45,416 nucleotides of DNA from Actinomadura soli (GCF_005889715.1 NZ_VCKW01000040.1:1-45416); one strand, 5' to 3'. Shown: positions 1 to 8,010, counted from the first letter of the stretch. Notes: generated by a model not told the origin, from the sequence alone. Numbers and translations: made by a program.

Positions 1-169
1 GCCCGGCCCCACACCCGACATCAACCACCGCCACGCCCGCCGCGACGCCGAGCAACCCATAAGAACGCGCCCGCAACTCGCGCATCTCAGCAATGCTCTC
101 CGCGACGTCGAGTTGAGCAATAAGCGCGTCGGTACCGCTGGAACCGCCTGCCGTCTGCTTCTGATCCAT
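1..169 (-). CDS. SAM-dependent methyltransferase, N-terminal part (runs off left edge)
   Basis: Reading the minus strand from an ATG at 169 gives an open frame to the window edge (56 codons): a short polar N-terminus, a helix rich in Glu/Arg, then VVDVGCGAG, the glycine-rich motif I of class I SAM-dependent methyltransferases. Only this N-terminal part is visible, so substrate and subfamily cannot be told. It lies 70 bases downstream of another methyltransferase on the same strand and is probably the last visible member of the cupin/ATPase/methyltransferase operon. The methyltransferase call rests on one motif but that motif is characteristic. Confidence 0.72.
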   Translation of the reverse strand, partial: MDQKQTAGGSSGTDALIAQLDVAESIAEMRELRARSYGLLGVAAGVAVVDVGCGAG

Positions 170-239
170 GTCCAGAATCCTGCAACTTCAAGCCCACTTG
201 AAGTCAACCAGGCTTTCGGCGACGCCGGATCACCAGGGG

Positions 240-971
240 TCAACGTGTTTTCAGCAGGAAGAAGTAATGCATGTACTCGCCGAACAGTCCCGGGCGCAGC
301 CTGATGGCGAGCCTGCGCGCTCGTAGGCCAGGCCGGGAGTACAGTTTCGGGTTCTTGACATCGACCTCCTTGACCTTCAGGTCCGCGGGCAGGTCCAGGT
401 CCGCGACCATCGCCTCCAGCTCGCCGCCACATCGCCAGAACCGGTAATGGAGCCCCTCACCGGGCTTGGAGTGCAGGAAGTCGGGGTGGAACTCGCCGCG
501 CAGGAAGGCGAGGCGGATCTTCCAGGTCAGCGGATTGGGCAATGTGACGAAGAGGGACCCGCCCGCTCGGAGCACCCTGACCGCCTGCGCCAACGCGTGT
601 TCCGGGTGCGGGATGTGCTCCAGAACGCAGGAGAGCACCACAGCGTCGAACGAGGCACCGTCGAAGGGCAGAGGTGACATCGAGATGTCACTCTTGCTGG
701 CTTTGATGCCTTGGGATCGCGCCTTATCGAGCGCGTAGTCGGAGACGTCCACTCCGAAGACGTCGCAGCCCTTGTCGCGAATCAGCCGAGCGCCGAGAAC
801 ACCGTCTCCGCATCCCATGTCGAGAACGTCCGCCCGCTCCCGAATATGCGCGGCGACGAAGTCCCATCTGCTCCGCCATCGCCTGTTCAGTGTGGCGTAC
901 TCTGGACGATTCAGTTTCACCCGCCATGCCTCGTCATAGTATGCCTCGGTGGGTGTGACGTCTTCACCCAT
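240..971 (-). CDS. Class I SAM-dependent methyltransferase
   Basis: A 243-residue protein with a complete Methyltransf_11-like fold: motif I as VLDMGCGDG, an acidic strand-2 end (VFGVDVS), a motif around LPFDGASFDAVV, LSCVLEHIPHPEHALAQ (the post-motif II segment of this family) and RAGGSLFVTLPNP. It would transfer a methyl group from S-adenosylmethionine to an unidentified small molecule or protein. A longer frame begins at GTG 989, overlapping the upstream stop as GTGA. I prefer ATG 971 because AAAGG lies 10 bases upstream, whereas the GTG has no ribosome binding site. It follows the ATPase/TPR gene closely in the same operon. Substrate unknown. Confidence 0.85.
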   Translation of the reverse strand: MGEDVTPTEAYYDEAWRVKLNRPEYATLNRRWRSRWDFVAAHIRERADVLDMGCGDGVLGARLIRDKGCDVFGVDVSDYALDKARSQGIKASKSDISMSPLPFDGASFDAVVLSCVLEHIPHPEHALAQAVRVLRAGGSLFVTLPNPLTWKIRLAFLRGEFHPDFLHSKPGEGLHYRFWRCGGELEAMVADLDLPADLKVKEVDVKNPKLYSRPGLRARRLAIRLRPGLFGEYMHYFFLLKTR

Positions 972-985
972 GATGCGCCGACCTT

Positions 986-3889
986 TCACTCGTTCAGGAA
1001 CGTCCTGATCAATTTTGGCAGGGTGGGGAGGTGCGCGGGCGTGGATTCGCGCCGCCGCTGCTCGGCCTCTACGTCTTCGAGTCGGTTGCGCCGGTATTCG
1101 TGCAGAACACCGTGCGCAAATTCGTTCAGTCGTTCGCCCGATACGAGGCCGGCCCTCTCCAAGGCCCTTCCGTCGTCCAGGACAGTTTCGACGGATTCAT
1201 GGCCGCAATAGGGGTTGTATCGCAGGCTCCGGGATATCGCACCGGACAGTGCGGCCGTTTCCGGTCCGGTGCTCTCGGCACCCCGAGCGCGGCCCAAGAG
1301 AGCCGTATAGAGTCGAGCATAGGATTCGAGGTCGGCGAAGGTGTTCTCCGCCATTACGATCTCACCGTAGGTGGCGCGGGCGGCGTCGAAGTCGCCCTGC
1401 CTCATCTGCGCTCTTCCACGAGTTACCCTCGCCCAGGAACGCACATATCTCAGGTCGAGGTGGTCGGCGATTCCGATGGCCTCCTGGCAGCACGCCAGCG
1501 CCTGATCATAGGAGCGTTCGAGCAACATCATGTCGGCCATGTACTTGAGCGTGACGGCGACTCCGCGCTCGTACTGCTGTTCCCGTTTGATCCGAAGACT
1601 GTCTTCGAGGTACCTGGCGGCGAGGGCTCTGTCGCCCAGCGCGTGATGCACCACTCCGAGGCTGCCGTAGAGCGGCCCGATCTCCCGCCAGGAACCCATC
1701 TTTCCGTGAATGGAGATCGCGCGCTCGTACAGGGACAGCGCACGCCTCCAGTTTCTGCGCCGGCGCTCGATGTTCCCACGGAACAGATAGATGTTGCCCA
1801 GGTCGTATTCAAAGGGGGCCTGCTCTTCCAGGGTCAGCGCTTGGCGCAGCAGATCCTCCGACGCGACCCAGATCCCGCTGTGGCTGAGCAGCCGCGCGAG
1901 CTGGATCATCGCGAAGGCCCCGGACCGCGGGTCGTCCTCAGTCTTGTAGATCCCCACCGCCTCCTTGGCGGCCTCGATCCCCTCGTCGGTCCTGCCGTGC
2001 AGTCGGCACACCGTTGCCTTGGCCAGGAGAAGCCGGGCCCGCGAGAGCGGATCCCCGCCGATCCGCCGCATCCCGCGCGCGATGTTCGCGTCGGCCTCGG
2101 AGAATCGGGAGAGAATGCCGCACGTCTCGACCAGCCGGTAATAGGACTCGGTCATGGCGATCGGCTCGGCGGCGGCGCCGGCCTCCAACTCGTCGACGGC
2201 GGCTTGATAGAGGCTCAGTGCCTCCTGGTAGCTTCCGCGGCCGACCAGCACGATCGCCCGCATCTCGATGATCCAGAGCTTGAGGTCACCCGGCAGATCG
2301 GAATGGAAGTCCAGGTCGTCTAGCAGTCGTTCGGCGGTGTCCCACTCGCCGTTTCTGATGGCCTCCTGGCTGGTGCACAGCAGCTTCCACAACTGGCCGT
2401 TTCTCGTCGCGTACTGAAAGGCCGCCATTTCCTTGATCATAGGATCGAGTGAGGTGCTGTAGCCGATGTTCCGCGCGGCGCGGATCATCTCGTGCCCCAG
2501 TTCGATTCCCATCTCTTCGTCAGCGGACAGGAGATGGTAGATCTCGTCGCTCAGGTACTGCGCGCCCCTCGCGCTCCTCCTGGAGCGGAGCAGGGAGGCG
2601 ACCGTGCCGTGCATTCGCCGGACCCGGTCGGGGTCGAGCGCCCTGGTGTCGGCCAGCAGTGCGCCACGTGCCAGATCGTGCAGGCCGTAGCTGCCGTCCC
2701 TGTTCCTCAGCACGAACGACAGGCCGACGATGACGTCGAAATGCTCTCGTGCGTCCGGCCCGACCAGGGCGTCTACCATCTCCCTGTCGAACCAGCGGGG
2801 GATCGCGCAGGCCCGGATGATCTGCACGAGCGTGTCTTCGCCCAGTTCGGACATGAATCGGGAGATGACCCTATCCACCACCGCCGGATGGTCGTTGAGG
2901 TCGCTCAGGTTGCTGGTCCACAGACGGTCCGACTTGGCGCGATGCGTGTCCGCGATGACACCGCAGAGGAAAGGGTAGCCCCGGGTGGTGGTGTGGATGA
3001 GCCTGGCCTTGACTTCGTCGGCCATACCGTGCAGCCGCCAGAACTCGATGCTTTCCGTCTCGGTGAAGGAGGTCAATTCATAGGGGTGGGTGACGAATAT
3101 GAGCGGTTCCCAGCTCGGCAACTCGGCTAGGGGGATTCTTCCGGCCACGACCAATGTCACTTCGGTTTGCAGATGCGGGATCACACTCTGCAGCAGCCAC
3201 TCGTCCAGGCCGGCCGTGCACTGCTCGTAGACGTCCACGGTGAGAAGGAAGGCTCCCTGTTCGAGCGCCAGGTGGTTCAGCACCTTCACCGTGAGCTCGG
3301 TCAGCTTGGCCTCCGCGTTCGCGCAGAACTGGATGTCCTCCTCTTTGAGCCCGGTGCTCCGTGAGATGCGACGAACGTCGGATCTGCTGATCCTGCCGCC
3401 GATGAAGCTCCCGATGTGAGAGCCGACCATGGAGCCCATCGGCAGCCCGGTCGCCGATCCCAGCGTCTCCCCGACCACGCCGCCGAGAAGTCCGCCCGAT
3501 TCCCTGGCCTCCGCCGACATGGCGCCCGCCGCGTGCGCCAGCTTGATTTCGATGGCCTCCAGCTTTTCGAAGTGCCTCTCGACCTCTCGAAGCAGGGACG
3601 CCGGGGTGGAGTTCCTGAGCTGAGAATAGAGACTTTGGAGCGCCGAAAAGGGAGTCCTCTGCTTCTGCACGCTGATGCCGGCGACGGGATGGCCCTCGGC
3701 CTCGGCCAGCGTGGCGAACTGCAGGAGCAAAAAGGACTTGCCCATTCCTGTCTGGCCATGGATGTTCAGGATCGCCACGTCTTCGAACGCGCCGTTGCGA
3801 AGCCTCCTGAGGAACATACTCAGAATCTCCTGCCGGCCCGCGAACCTGTTCGTCCGGCGGGACTTCAGGAGATCCGAGTAGGTGCCCAT
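986..3889 (-). CDS. P-loop (STAND/AAA-type) ATPase with internal glycine zipper and C-terminal TPR region
   Basis: A 967-residue soluble-looking protein. Walker A is GQTGMGKS (45-52); Walker B is FLLTVD (214-219); a strand ending VVAGR (to 251) resembles sensor I/arginine elements of Orc1/STAND ATPases. About residues 500-850 are tandem helical repeats of TPR type (for example around GDRALAARYLEDSLRIKREQ). Between Walker A and Walker B, residues 132-164 place a glycine at every fourth position nine times in a row (132,136,...,164), a glycine zipper preceded by an amphipathic helix. There is no LuxR-type HTH at the C-terminus and no room for an N-terminal effector domain, so this is not an ordinary LAL regulator. 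Start ATG 3889 follows GGGGA; the cupin stop is only 9 bases upstream. Inferred: an oligomerising sensor/switch ATPase; target unknown. Confidence 0.8.
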   Translation of the reverse strand: MGTYSDLLKSRRTNRFAGRQEILSMFLRRLRNGAFEDVAILNIHGQTGMGKSFLLLQFATLAEAEGHPVAGISVQKQRTPFSALQSLYSQLRNSTPASLLREVERHFEKLEAIEIKLAHAAGAMSAEARESGGLLGGVVGETLGSATGLPMGSMVGSHIGSFIGGRISRSDVRRISRSTGLKEEDIQFCANAEAKLTELTVKVLNHLALEQGAFLLTVDVYEQCTAGLDEWLLQSVIPHLQTEVTLVVAGRIPLAELPSWEPLIFVTHPYELTSFTETESIEFWRLHGMADEVKARLIHTTTRGYPFLCGVIADTHRAKSDRLWTSNLSDLNDHPAVVDRVISRFMSELGEDTLVQIIRACAIPRWFDREMVDALVGPDAREHFDVIVGLSFVLRNRDGSYGLHDLARGALLADTRALDPDRVRRMHGTVASLLRSRRSARGAQYLSDEIYHLLSADEEMGIELGHEMIRAARNIGYSTSLDPMIKEMAAFQYATRNGQLWKLLCTSQEAIRNGEWDTAERLLDDLDFHSDLPGDLKLWIIEMRAIVLVGRGSYQEALSLYQAAVDELEAGAAAEPIAMTESYYRLVETCGILSRFSEADANIARGMRRIGGDPLSRARLLLAKATVCRLHGRTDEGIEAAKEAVGIYKTEDDPRSGAFAMIQLARLLSHSGIWVASEDLLRQALTLEEQAPFEYDLGNIYLFRGNIERRRRNWRRALSLYERAISIHGKMGSWREIGPLYGSLGVVHHALGDRALAARYLEDSLRIKREQQYERGVAVTLKYMADMMLLERSYDQALACCQEAIGIADHLDLRYVRSWARVTRGRAQMRQGDFDAARATYGEIVMAENTFADLESYARLYTALLGRARGAESTGPETAALSGAISRSLRYNPYCGHESVETVLDDGRALERAGLVSGERLNEFAHGVLHEYRRNRLEDVEAEQRRRESTPAHLPTLPKLIRTFLNE
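3395..3496 (-). other. Coding segment for a nine-repeat glycine zipper
   Basis: Codons for residues 132-165 of the ATPase/TPR protein. Glycines fall at 132, 136, 140, 144, 148, 152, 156, 160 and 164, with mainly Leu, Val, Ile, Met, Ser and Thr between, giving (GxxxG) repeats without a break. Glycine zippers are known from membrane-channel and membrane-associated helices, where they pack helices tightly. Here the segment contains few charges (one Glu, one His), so a membrane-inserting or oligomerising hairpin is possible. It sits inside the NTPase domain, where this family normally has a loop. Confidence 0.85.
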
Positions 3890-3898
3890 GCTTCCCCG

Positions 3899-4285
3899 TT
3901 ATGCCTCGCCGCCTGCTCGCGGCCACATCATGACCCCCTGTTCCGGCCCAGGAGGTGAAAAGATGTACAGCTGGCGGAGGGTGGTCTCGCCTGCCTTGTT
4001 GACATGCTGGTGTTCGGTTCCGGCGGGAATGTAGATCGCGTCACCGGGGTCGAGCATGAACTCCCTGCCGCACGAGAGGATGGTGGCGATTCCCTCGATC
4101 ACATAGATGAACTCATCGACCTCTCGCGTATGCGGTGGGACGCTCGACCCCGCGGCGAAGGAGATGTATCCGAGGGCAAGACTTTTCGCACCGGTCGATC
4201 TCGGGTCGATGAGCACCTGCGCAAGCACACCCTCGGCGCCTTTGTGGACTTCTGCCCTATTACCACGCGCGATGACGGGCTCCAT
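3899..4285 (-). CDS. Cupin-domain protein
   Basis: A 128-residue single-domain cupin. The first motif is visible as SSVPPHTREVDEFIYVIEG (G(X)5HXH-like, with the second metal ligand replaced: PPHTREVDEF) and the second as DPGDAIYIPAGTEHQ, containing the GDxxxxPxxxxH core. It probably binds a metal or small ligand; whether enzymatic or sensory is not clear. A longer frame starts at 4342, but ATG 4285 has AGGGGAGG six bases upstream and is preferred. First gene of the minus-strand operon that continues with the ATPase/TPR protein and two methyltransferases; its stop lies 9 bases before the ATPase start, so the two are likely translationally coupled. Confidence 0.85.
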   Translation of the reverse strand: MEPVIARGNRAEVHKGAEGVLAQVLIDPRSTGAKSLALGYISFAAGSSVPPHTREVDEFIYVIEGIATILSCGREFMLDPGDAIYIPAGTEHQHVNKAGETTLRQLYIFSPPGPEQGVMMWPRAGGEA

Positions 4286-4403
4286 CGCCGGCCTCCCCTG
4301 CTGATCGTTCTTTGCGGGTACCCTGCATGCCCATCTTTGCATGTTCGGCGGAGAGGCAACAGAAAAGGATCTTTCCTGCTCATGCTATGTGCAAAACTAC
4401 GCA

Positions 4404-4424
4404 TTGACTCCGTCAGTTGACTCC
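4404..4424. repeat. Direct repeat TTGACTCC, two copies 13 bases apart
   Basis: TTGACTCC occurs at 4404-4411 and 4417-4424, about 120 bases upstream of the cupin start (GGAGTCAA on the operon strand). It lies in the 229-base intergenic stretch 4286-4514, which is visibly more AT-rich than its surroundings and has no gene. It may be a binding site for a regulator of the cupin operon; no matching promoter hexamers could be assigned with confidence. Confidence 0.4.
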
Positions 4425-4514
4425 CCGCATGGTCCTTTAACCGTATTTTCGGGCATCCCACTCGATCGTTTTGCATATCCGATCAGGTCCGCTGCCAGGG
4501 GCGGAGGCAATTGA

Positions 4515-4901
4515 TCAGCGGCCTGGCCAGGTGGAGGGGAACATGCGGTGTTTGAGGAGGCCGTCCACCTCGTCGGCGGCCTGTTTCGCGTCGCCGCAGG
4601 GGCAGAGGTAGCCGTGCCTGCCGCGCCCCGCCTCGTAGTAGGCCCAGTCCCCGCCGGGTGTCGCGCGGACGTGAACCGCGACGCGGACGTGGCGGTCCTG
4701 GCCGAACGCGAGGACCCACAGGAGCGGGGGACGGGTCGGGAACTCGTCGGCCTGGTAGAGCTTGATGTACCGATAGTTCTTGGGCGCGAGGGCGGCGGCG
4801 AGCAGGTCGAGGTGGTGGATGGCCGTGGCGCGTCCCAGACGGGTCCGCCACCGCAGCAGGTAGCGGCCCACCTGGACTTTCAGCGGGCGCAGCGGGCCCA
4901 T
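4515..4901 (-). CDS. Conserved hypothetical protein, partner of the ATP-binding regulator
   Basis: A 128-residue protein (starts MGPLRPLKVQ) with no family I can name. It has basic N-terminal and aromatic-rich middle segments (KNYRYIKLYQADEF, GDWAYYEAGRGRHG), followed by a CPCG pair and a helical C-terminus (AKQAADEVDGLLKHR). ATG 4901 is preceded by GGGGGGAAAG and lies 22 bases inside the end of the ATP-binding gene in another frame, indicating translational coupling. The much longer frame through this region (to 5360) is an Arg/Ala-rich shadow of the ATP-binding gene and is not used. In actinomycetes such small genes commonly accompany RsbW-like ATPases and Scr1-type regulators, but its function is unknown. 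Confidence 0.75.
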   Translation of the reverse strand: MGPLRPLKVQVGRYLLRWRTRLGRATAIHHLDLLAAALAPKNYRYIKLYQADEFPTRPPLLWVLAFGQDRHVRVAVHVRATPGGDWAYYEAGRGRHGYLCPCGDAKQAADEVDGLLKHRMFPSTWPGR

Positions 4902-5278
4902 ACGAGCTTTCCCCCCTCGCCCAGCCGCCGGACACCCCAGTCGTGGACGAGCTGCGCCATCAGCAGCAGGCCGCGCCCGCTCTCGGCGTCGTCGTCCTCG
5001 TCCCGGACCACGGGGAGCGCGGTGCCCTCGTCCTCGACCTCGATGACGGTGAGCGGCTCGCACCCGTCCGGGAAGACGCGGACGACGATGCGCCCGATAC
5101 CGACGTGCTTGTAGGCGTTGGTCACCAGTTCGGTAACCACGAGCCGCCCGGCGAAGTCGTCGGCGTGCCCGAGTTCGCGGAACCGCTCGGTGAGGTAGCG
5201 CCGCGCTTTCGCGGGCGCCTGGTCGTCCGGCTCCAGCACGAGCGCCGGCGACTCGGGCGCGAGTAGCGCTGCGGGCAT
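4880..5278 (-). CDS. ATP-binding protein, anti-sigma (RsbW)-like HATPase
   Basis: A 132-residue HATPase_c_2-type protein. The N box is ELVTNAYKHV (Glu and Asn for Mg/ATP), the G1 box VIEVEDEG (DxG-like) and the G2 region ESGRGLLLMAQLVHDWGVRR with GRGL. This is the minimal GHKL fold of anti-sigma factor serine kinases such as RsbW/SpoIIAB. Here it stands alone, as is common in Streptomyces and Streptosporangiales next to helix-turn-helix/DUF397 pairs. Start ATG 5278 follows GGAGGGGG by eight bases. It diverges from the Scr1-type regulator at 5487. Partner or substrate is unknown; no anti-anti-sigma gene is nearby. Confidence 0.88.
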   Translation of the reverse strand: MPAALLAPESPALVLEPDDQAPAKARRYLTERFRELGHADDFAGRLVVTELVTNAYKHVGIGRIVVRVFPDGCEPLTVIEVEDEGTALPVVRDEDDDAESGRGLLLMAQLVHDWGVRRLGEGGKLVWARCAR

Positions 5279-5486
5279 CGGTGAATCCCCCTCCAGCTTG
5301 GACGGCGGCTGATCTCGAACGGGGCCAATCCGCCAAACCGGAAGTACCCGCCGTAATCACCCTGTGTTATCGAACGACCACCATCCAGCCACAGAAAGAC
5401 GTACGTTAATTGTTGACCTGGCAAGCACCCGCATTCCGGTTGCGTTCCTGAGCAGCCTGGTTGCGCCTCTGGGAATGGAGATCAAG

Positions 5487-6290
5487 ATGGCTGAGACCAG
5501 CAACAAGGGCAAAGACAGCCCTGAGCTCCGGACCTTCGGCGCAGTGGTCAGGCGGTCGCGGGAAGCGGCAGGGCTCAACCAGACCAAGCTCGCCGCCCTG
5601 GTGAACGTCTCGCGCGCCTACGTCAGCCACGTTGAACGCGGCGCGACGCGGTGCCGCTTCGACTTCGCCAATCGGCTGGACAGTGCGCTGCACGCGAACG
5701 GTGAGATCGTCGAGGCCTGGCACGAACTGCTGGAGGCGATCAAGTCGATCAAGTACGCCACGTACTTCGTGGACTTCCCGAAGGCGGAGCTGACGGCCAA
5801 TCTCATCCGCGTCTACGAGACACACATAGTGAACGGGCTGTTCCAGACCGAGAGCTACGCCAGCGCAGTCCTGAAGAGTCCCGATGACGTGGCCACCCGG
5901 ATGTACAGGCAGAAGCAGGTCCTGAGCGACCCCGCACCCAAGATATTCGTGGTGCTGGAGGAGAGCGTCCTGCACAGGCAGGTCGGCACAGTGGACGTCA
6001 TGCGGGAGCAACTCGAGTACCTGCTCGAGCTCTCCCATAGGGACGGCATCCGGCTCCAGATCCTCCCGACCGTCTACGTCGAGGAAGCGCGGGCGGCCTT
6101 CGCGATCGCAACCCAGGCGGACCGCCGCGAGGCTACATACATCGTCAACGCGACGGATGGTGTGACCAGCGCAGACCCGGCAGACCTGGCGACCCTGAAC
6201 GAAACGTTCGCTAGTCTTCAGGCAGAGGCGCTCAACGTGAGAGACAGCCGAGCGCTGATTAGAAAGGTGATTGACGAGAGATGGACCTGA
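5487..6290 (+). CDS. Helix-turn-helix regulator, Scr1/DUF5753 type
   Basis: A 267-residue regulator: an N-terminal Xre-type HTH (residues about 14-70; RSREAAGLNQTKLAALVNVSRAYVSHVERG) and a C-terminal DUF5753 domain that starts around YFVDFPKAE and contains IVNGLFQTESYASAVLKSP, the usual hallmark. These proteins act with small DUF397 proteins, and the pair is often annotated as Scr1-family TA-like antitoxin regulators. Start ATG 5487 has GGAG six bases upstream; upstream in-frame ATGs at 5364 and 5475 lack a comparable site. The last 10 bases overlap the DUF397 gene, indicating coupling. Target genes unknown, probably including itself. Confidence 0.9.
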   Translation: MAETSNKGKDSPELRTFGAVVRRSREAAGLNQTKLAALVNVSRAYVSHVERGATRCRFDFANRLDSALHANGEIVEAWHELLEAIKSIKYATYFVDFPKAELTANLIRVYETHIVNGLFQTESYASAVLKSPDDVATRMYRQKQVLSDPAPKIFVVLEESVLHRQVGTVDVMREQLEYLLELSHRDGIRLQILPTVYVEEARAAFAIATQADRREATYIVNATDGVTSADPADLATLNETFASLQAEALNVRDSRALIRKVIDERWT

Positions 6291-6466
6291 GCAAGGCGGT
6301 GTGGCGCAAGGCTTCACGCAGCACGGTTCAGAATGACAACTGTGTTGAGGTTGCAGGCGCCCCGAACGCCGTGGCGTTCCGTGACAGCAAGGACCCCAGT
6401 GGTCCCAAGCTCATCATTAGCACCAGCGACTTCCAGCACTTTGCGAACATTCTCAAGCAACTTTAA
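6281..6466 (+). CDS. DUF397 domain-containing protein
   Basis: A 61-residue protein with every DUF397 hallmark: WRKASRS near the start, NCVEVA, VAFRDSKDPSGPKL and a C-terminal helix (FQHFANILKQL). DUF397 proteins are actinobacteria-specific small partners of Scr1-type HTH regulators and are proposed to act as toxin-like or modulating subunits. The start overlaps the regulator stop by 10 bases. It is the intact member of a tandem pair; the second copy directly downstream is broken. Confidence 0.92.
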   Translation: MDLSKAVWRKASRSTVQNDNCVEVAGAPNAVAFRDSKDPSGPKLIISTSDFQHFANILKQL

Positions 6467-6503
6467 CTCGACATCCTGATTACCCGGCGAGGTCATGAGA
6501 ATC

Positions 6504-6656
6504 ATGAGCGCTAACGAAGCGCCTTGACCGAAGTCGGCTCGCAGTAGTGAATCTGGAGATAACTGTGTTGAGGTCGCTGATGCGCCGAGCGCAGGGGTAG
6601 TCCGCGTGAGTCGCTGTGACTTCCGACGGCTTGTCGGGGTGCTCAAGGAGCGGTGA
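6504..6656 (+). pseudogene. Decayed DUF397 gene (nonsense plus internal deletion)
   Basis: A frame from ATG 6504 to TGA 6654-6656 reads MSANEAP, a TGA stop at codon 8 (6525-6527) exactly where the family Trp (TGG) should be, then PKSARSSESGDNCVEVADAP, then a short join to CDFRRLVGVLKER. The family core VRDSKDPxGPxL, about 14 residues, is missing, while the NCVEVA block and the C-terminal helix align with the intact neighbour (SDFQHFANILKQL). The reading frame is otherwise kept to the end. This is best explained as a tandem duplicate in decay; a readthrough product is unlikely. Confidence 0.8.
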
Positions 6657-6692
6657 CGGGCGCGTGCAGTGGATGGCTCAGGGCAGCGTCGG

Positions 6693-7139
6693 CTATGGGT
6701 TGATGGTGCGTGCGTGATGAAGTGCGTCGTTTAGTAGGTTGGTGAGGCGCTGTTTGCCCTCTGCGGAGGGGGTTCCGCTCTGCCAGGCGCTGACCGCGTG
6801 CCATCCATGATTGGACAGCGGGAGTATGGGGTCCTTGGTTTCGACGTTGTCTGGGAGTTGCGGCAGTCTGACCATTAACCAGTTGGTTCCGAGAGCGGCG
6901 GCTGCGGCGATTCCGTTGGCTGCGAGGGCGGGAACGCCGAACAGCGGGATGATCGGGGCGTCGTCTGGGGCGATTTCTTCGAACCGTTCCAGCAAATCGG
7001 GGTGGGTGCGGAGTTCCCATCCGTCCAGGGCGTAGGTGTGGCCAATGGGTGTATTGGGGCGGCGGGCTCGCGTTTGCAGGTAGTCGAGCAGCACCCGGTT
7101 GGCTGGGTGGTAGGCCAATACTGGGTCGCTTCGCTCCAT
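6693..7139 (-). CDS. Hypothetical protein
   Basis: A 148-residue soluble protein of a family I do not recognise. Its composition is balanced, unlike the Arg-rich shadow frames here. It contains a central Ala-rich helix (VPALAANGIAAAAALGTNWLMVRLP) and aromatic stretches (HGWHAVSAWQSG). No signal peptide or membrane segment is seen. The ATG at 7139 has only a weak ribosome binding site (GGCGG). It is divergent from the TetR gene at 7331, with an inverted repeat (7188-7208) between them. The codon pattern is less GC-biased at third positions than its neighbours, which may indicate transfer. Confidence 0.6.
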   Translation of the reverse strand: MERSDPVLAYHPANRVLLDYLQTRARRPNTPIGHTYALDGWELRTHPDLLERFEEIAPDDAPIIPLFGVPALAANGIAAAAALGTNWLMVRLPQLPDNVETKDPILPLSNHGWHAVSAWQSGTPSAEGKQRLTNLLNDALHHARTINP

Positions 7140-7187
7140 GGCCGCCAGCGTAGAGGCCGTGGTCGGACGTCCACTTGACCATGGCGA

Positions 7188-7208
7188 CCTGCGCTAATCA
7201 GGCGCAGG
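7188..7208. repeat. Inverted repeat CCTGCGC-N7-GCGCAGG
   Basis: Perfect 7-base arms at 7188-7194 and 7202-7208 with a 7-base spacer (TAATCAG), in the intergenic space between the divergent hypothetical gene and the TetR gene. Size and position suit an operator, possibly for the TetR protein. No direct proof of a promoter overlap. Confidence 0.4.
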
Positions 7209-7330
7209 CGGGCCTGTGTGCTGGCCGGGGTGGATGTCTGGGACGGGTGGAGGGTCGGCCCTGGCGCGGTTTGGGTGGGAAAATGCGGAAGAATGGGGGC
7301 GGTCACTGCAGGGCGGACAGGGCGGTCATA

Positions 7331-7942
7331 TTGGGCGAGGGCGAGCGGTTCGCCGTTGCGCGGACGCTGAGCAAGGACCAGCGGGAGCGGCGGGAGCGGC
7401 TGATCGACTCGGCGCGGGAGCTGGCGCTGGAGGGCGGCTATCCGGCCGTCACCATGCATGACGTCGCGGACCGCGCCGGGGTCGGCCGTGCGACCGTCTA
7501 CCGCTATTTCGCCACCAAGGACCACCTGCTCACCGAGGTCGCGGCGACGTGGGCGCACCGCGTCACCGACGACATCGAGGTGCTCGCGGTCGGGGACACG
7601 CCGCTCGAACGGCTGACCGCGCTGCTGGAGCGCATCGTGTACGTCGCGGCGGACGAGCCGACGCTGACCTCGGCCATCATCCAGGCGGTGACGTCGGACG
7701 ACTCCAGCGTGGACGACGCGCGCACCGTCCTGTTCCTGTTCCTGCGCGACCGGCTGTCCACGGCGATCGGCGACCCGGTGCCCGAGCGGGAGGACGTCGA
7801 GCTCGTCCTCGGGCACGTCCTGCTCGCCGCGCTGGTCAGCCTCGCGTCGCTGCGCCAGCCGGTGGAGGAGGTCGCCGCGATGGTCCGCACGGCGGGCCGT
7901 CTGGTGCTGGCGGGCGCCCTCACCGCGCCCACTGCCCCTTGA
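7331..7942 (+). CDS. TetR family transcriptional regulator
   Basis: About 203 residues. The N-terminal HTH is clear: RERLIDSARELALEGGYPAVTMHDVADRAGVGRATVYRYFATKDHLLTEV. The rest is an all-helical ligand-binding domain without recognisable subclass. The start is uncertain: TTG 7331 gives about 20 residues before the HTH, the usual amount, whereas ATG 7282 adds a Cys/His-bearing stretch that does not look coding; neither has a strong Shine-Dalgarno. It is followed 68 bases later by a LysE-type exporter on the same strand, a common regulator/exporter pairing, so the exporter is a likely target. Confidence 0.85.
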   Translation: MGEGERFAVARTLSKDQRERRERLIDSARELALEGGYPAVTMHDVADRAGVGRATVYRYFATKDHLLTEVAATWAHRVTDDIEVLAVGDTPLERLTALLERIVYVAADEPTLTSAIIQAVTSDDSSVDDARTVLFLFLRDRLSTAIGDPVPEREDVELVLGHVLLAALVSLASLRQPVEEVAAMVRTAGRLVLAGALTAPTAP

Positions 7943-8010
7943 ATTGGTCCTGTTGGGGTGGGGTTGATTGGCTCTGGCGCGGGGACCACGCTGGTCCGTA
8001 GCGTGCTCGG

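Noticed and set aside
4286-4514. Small peptide gene or RiPP precursor before the cupin operon
   Set aside because: Short frames here lack ribosome binding sites and any leader/core pattern.
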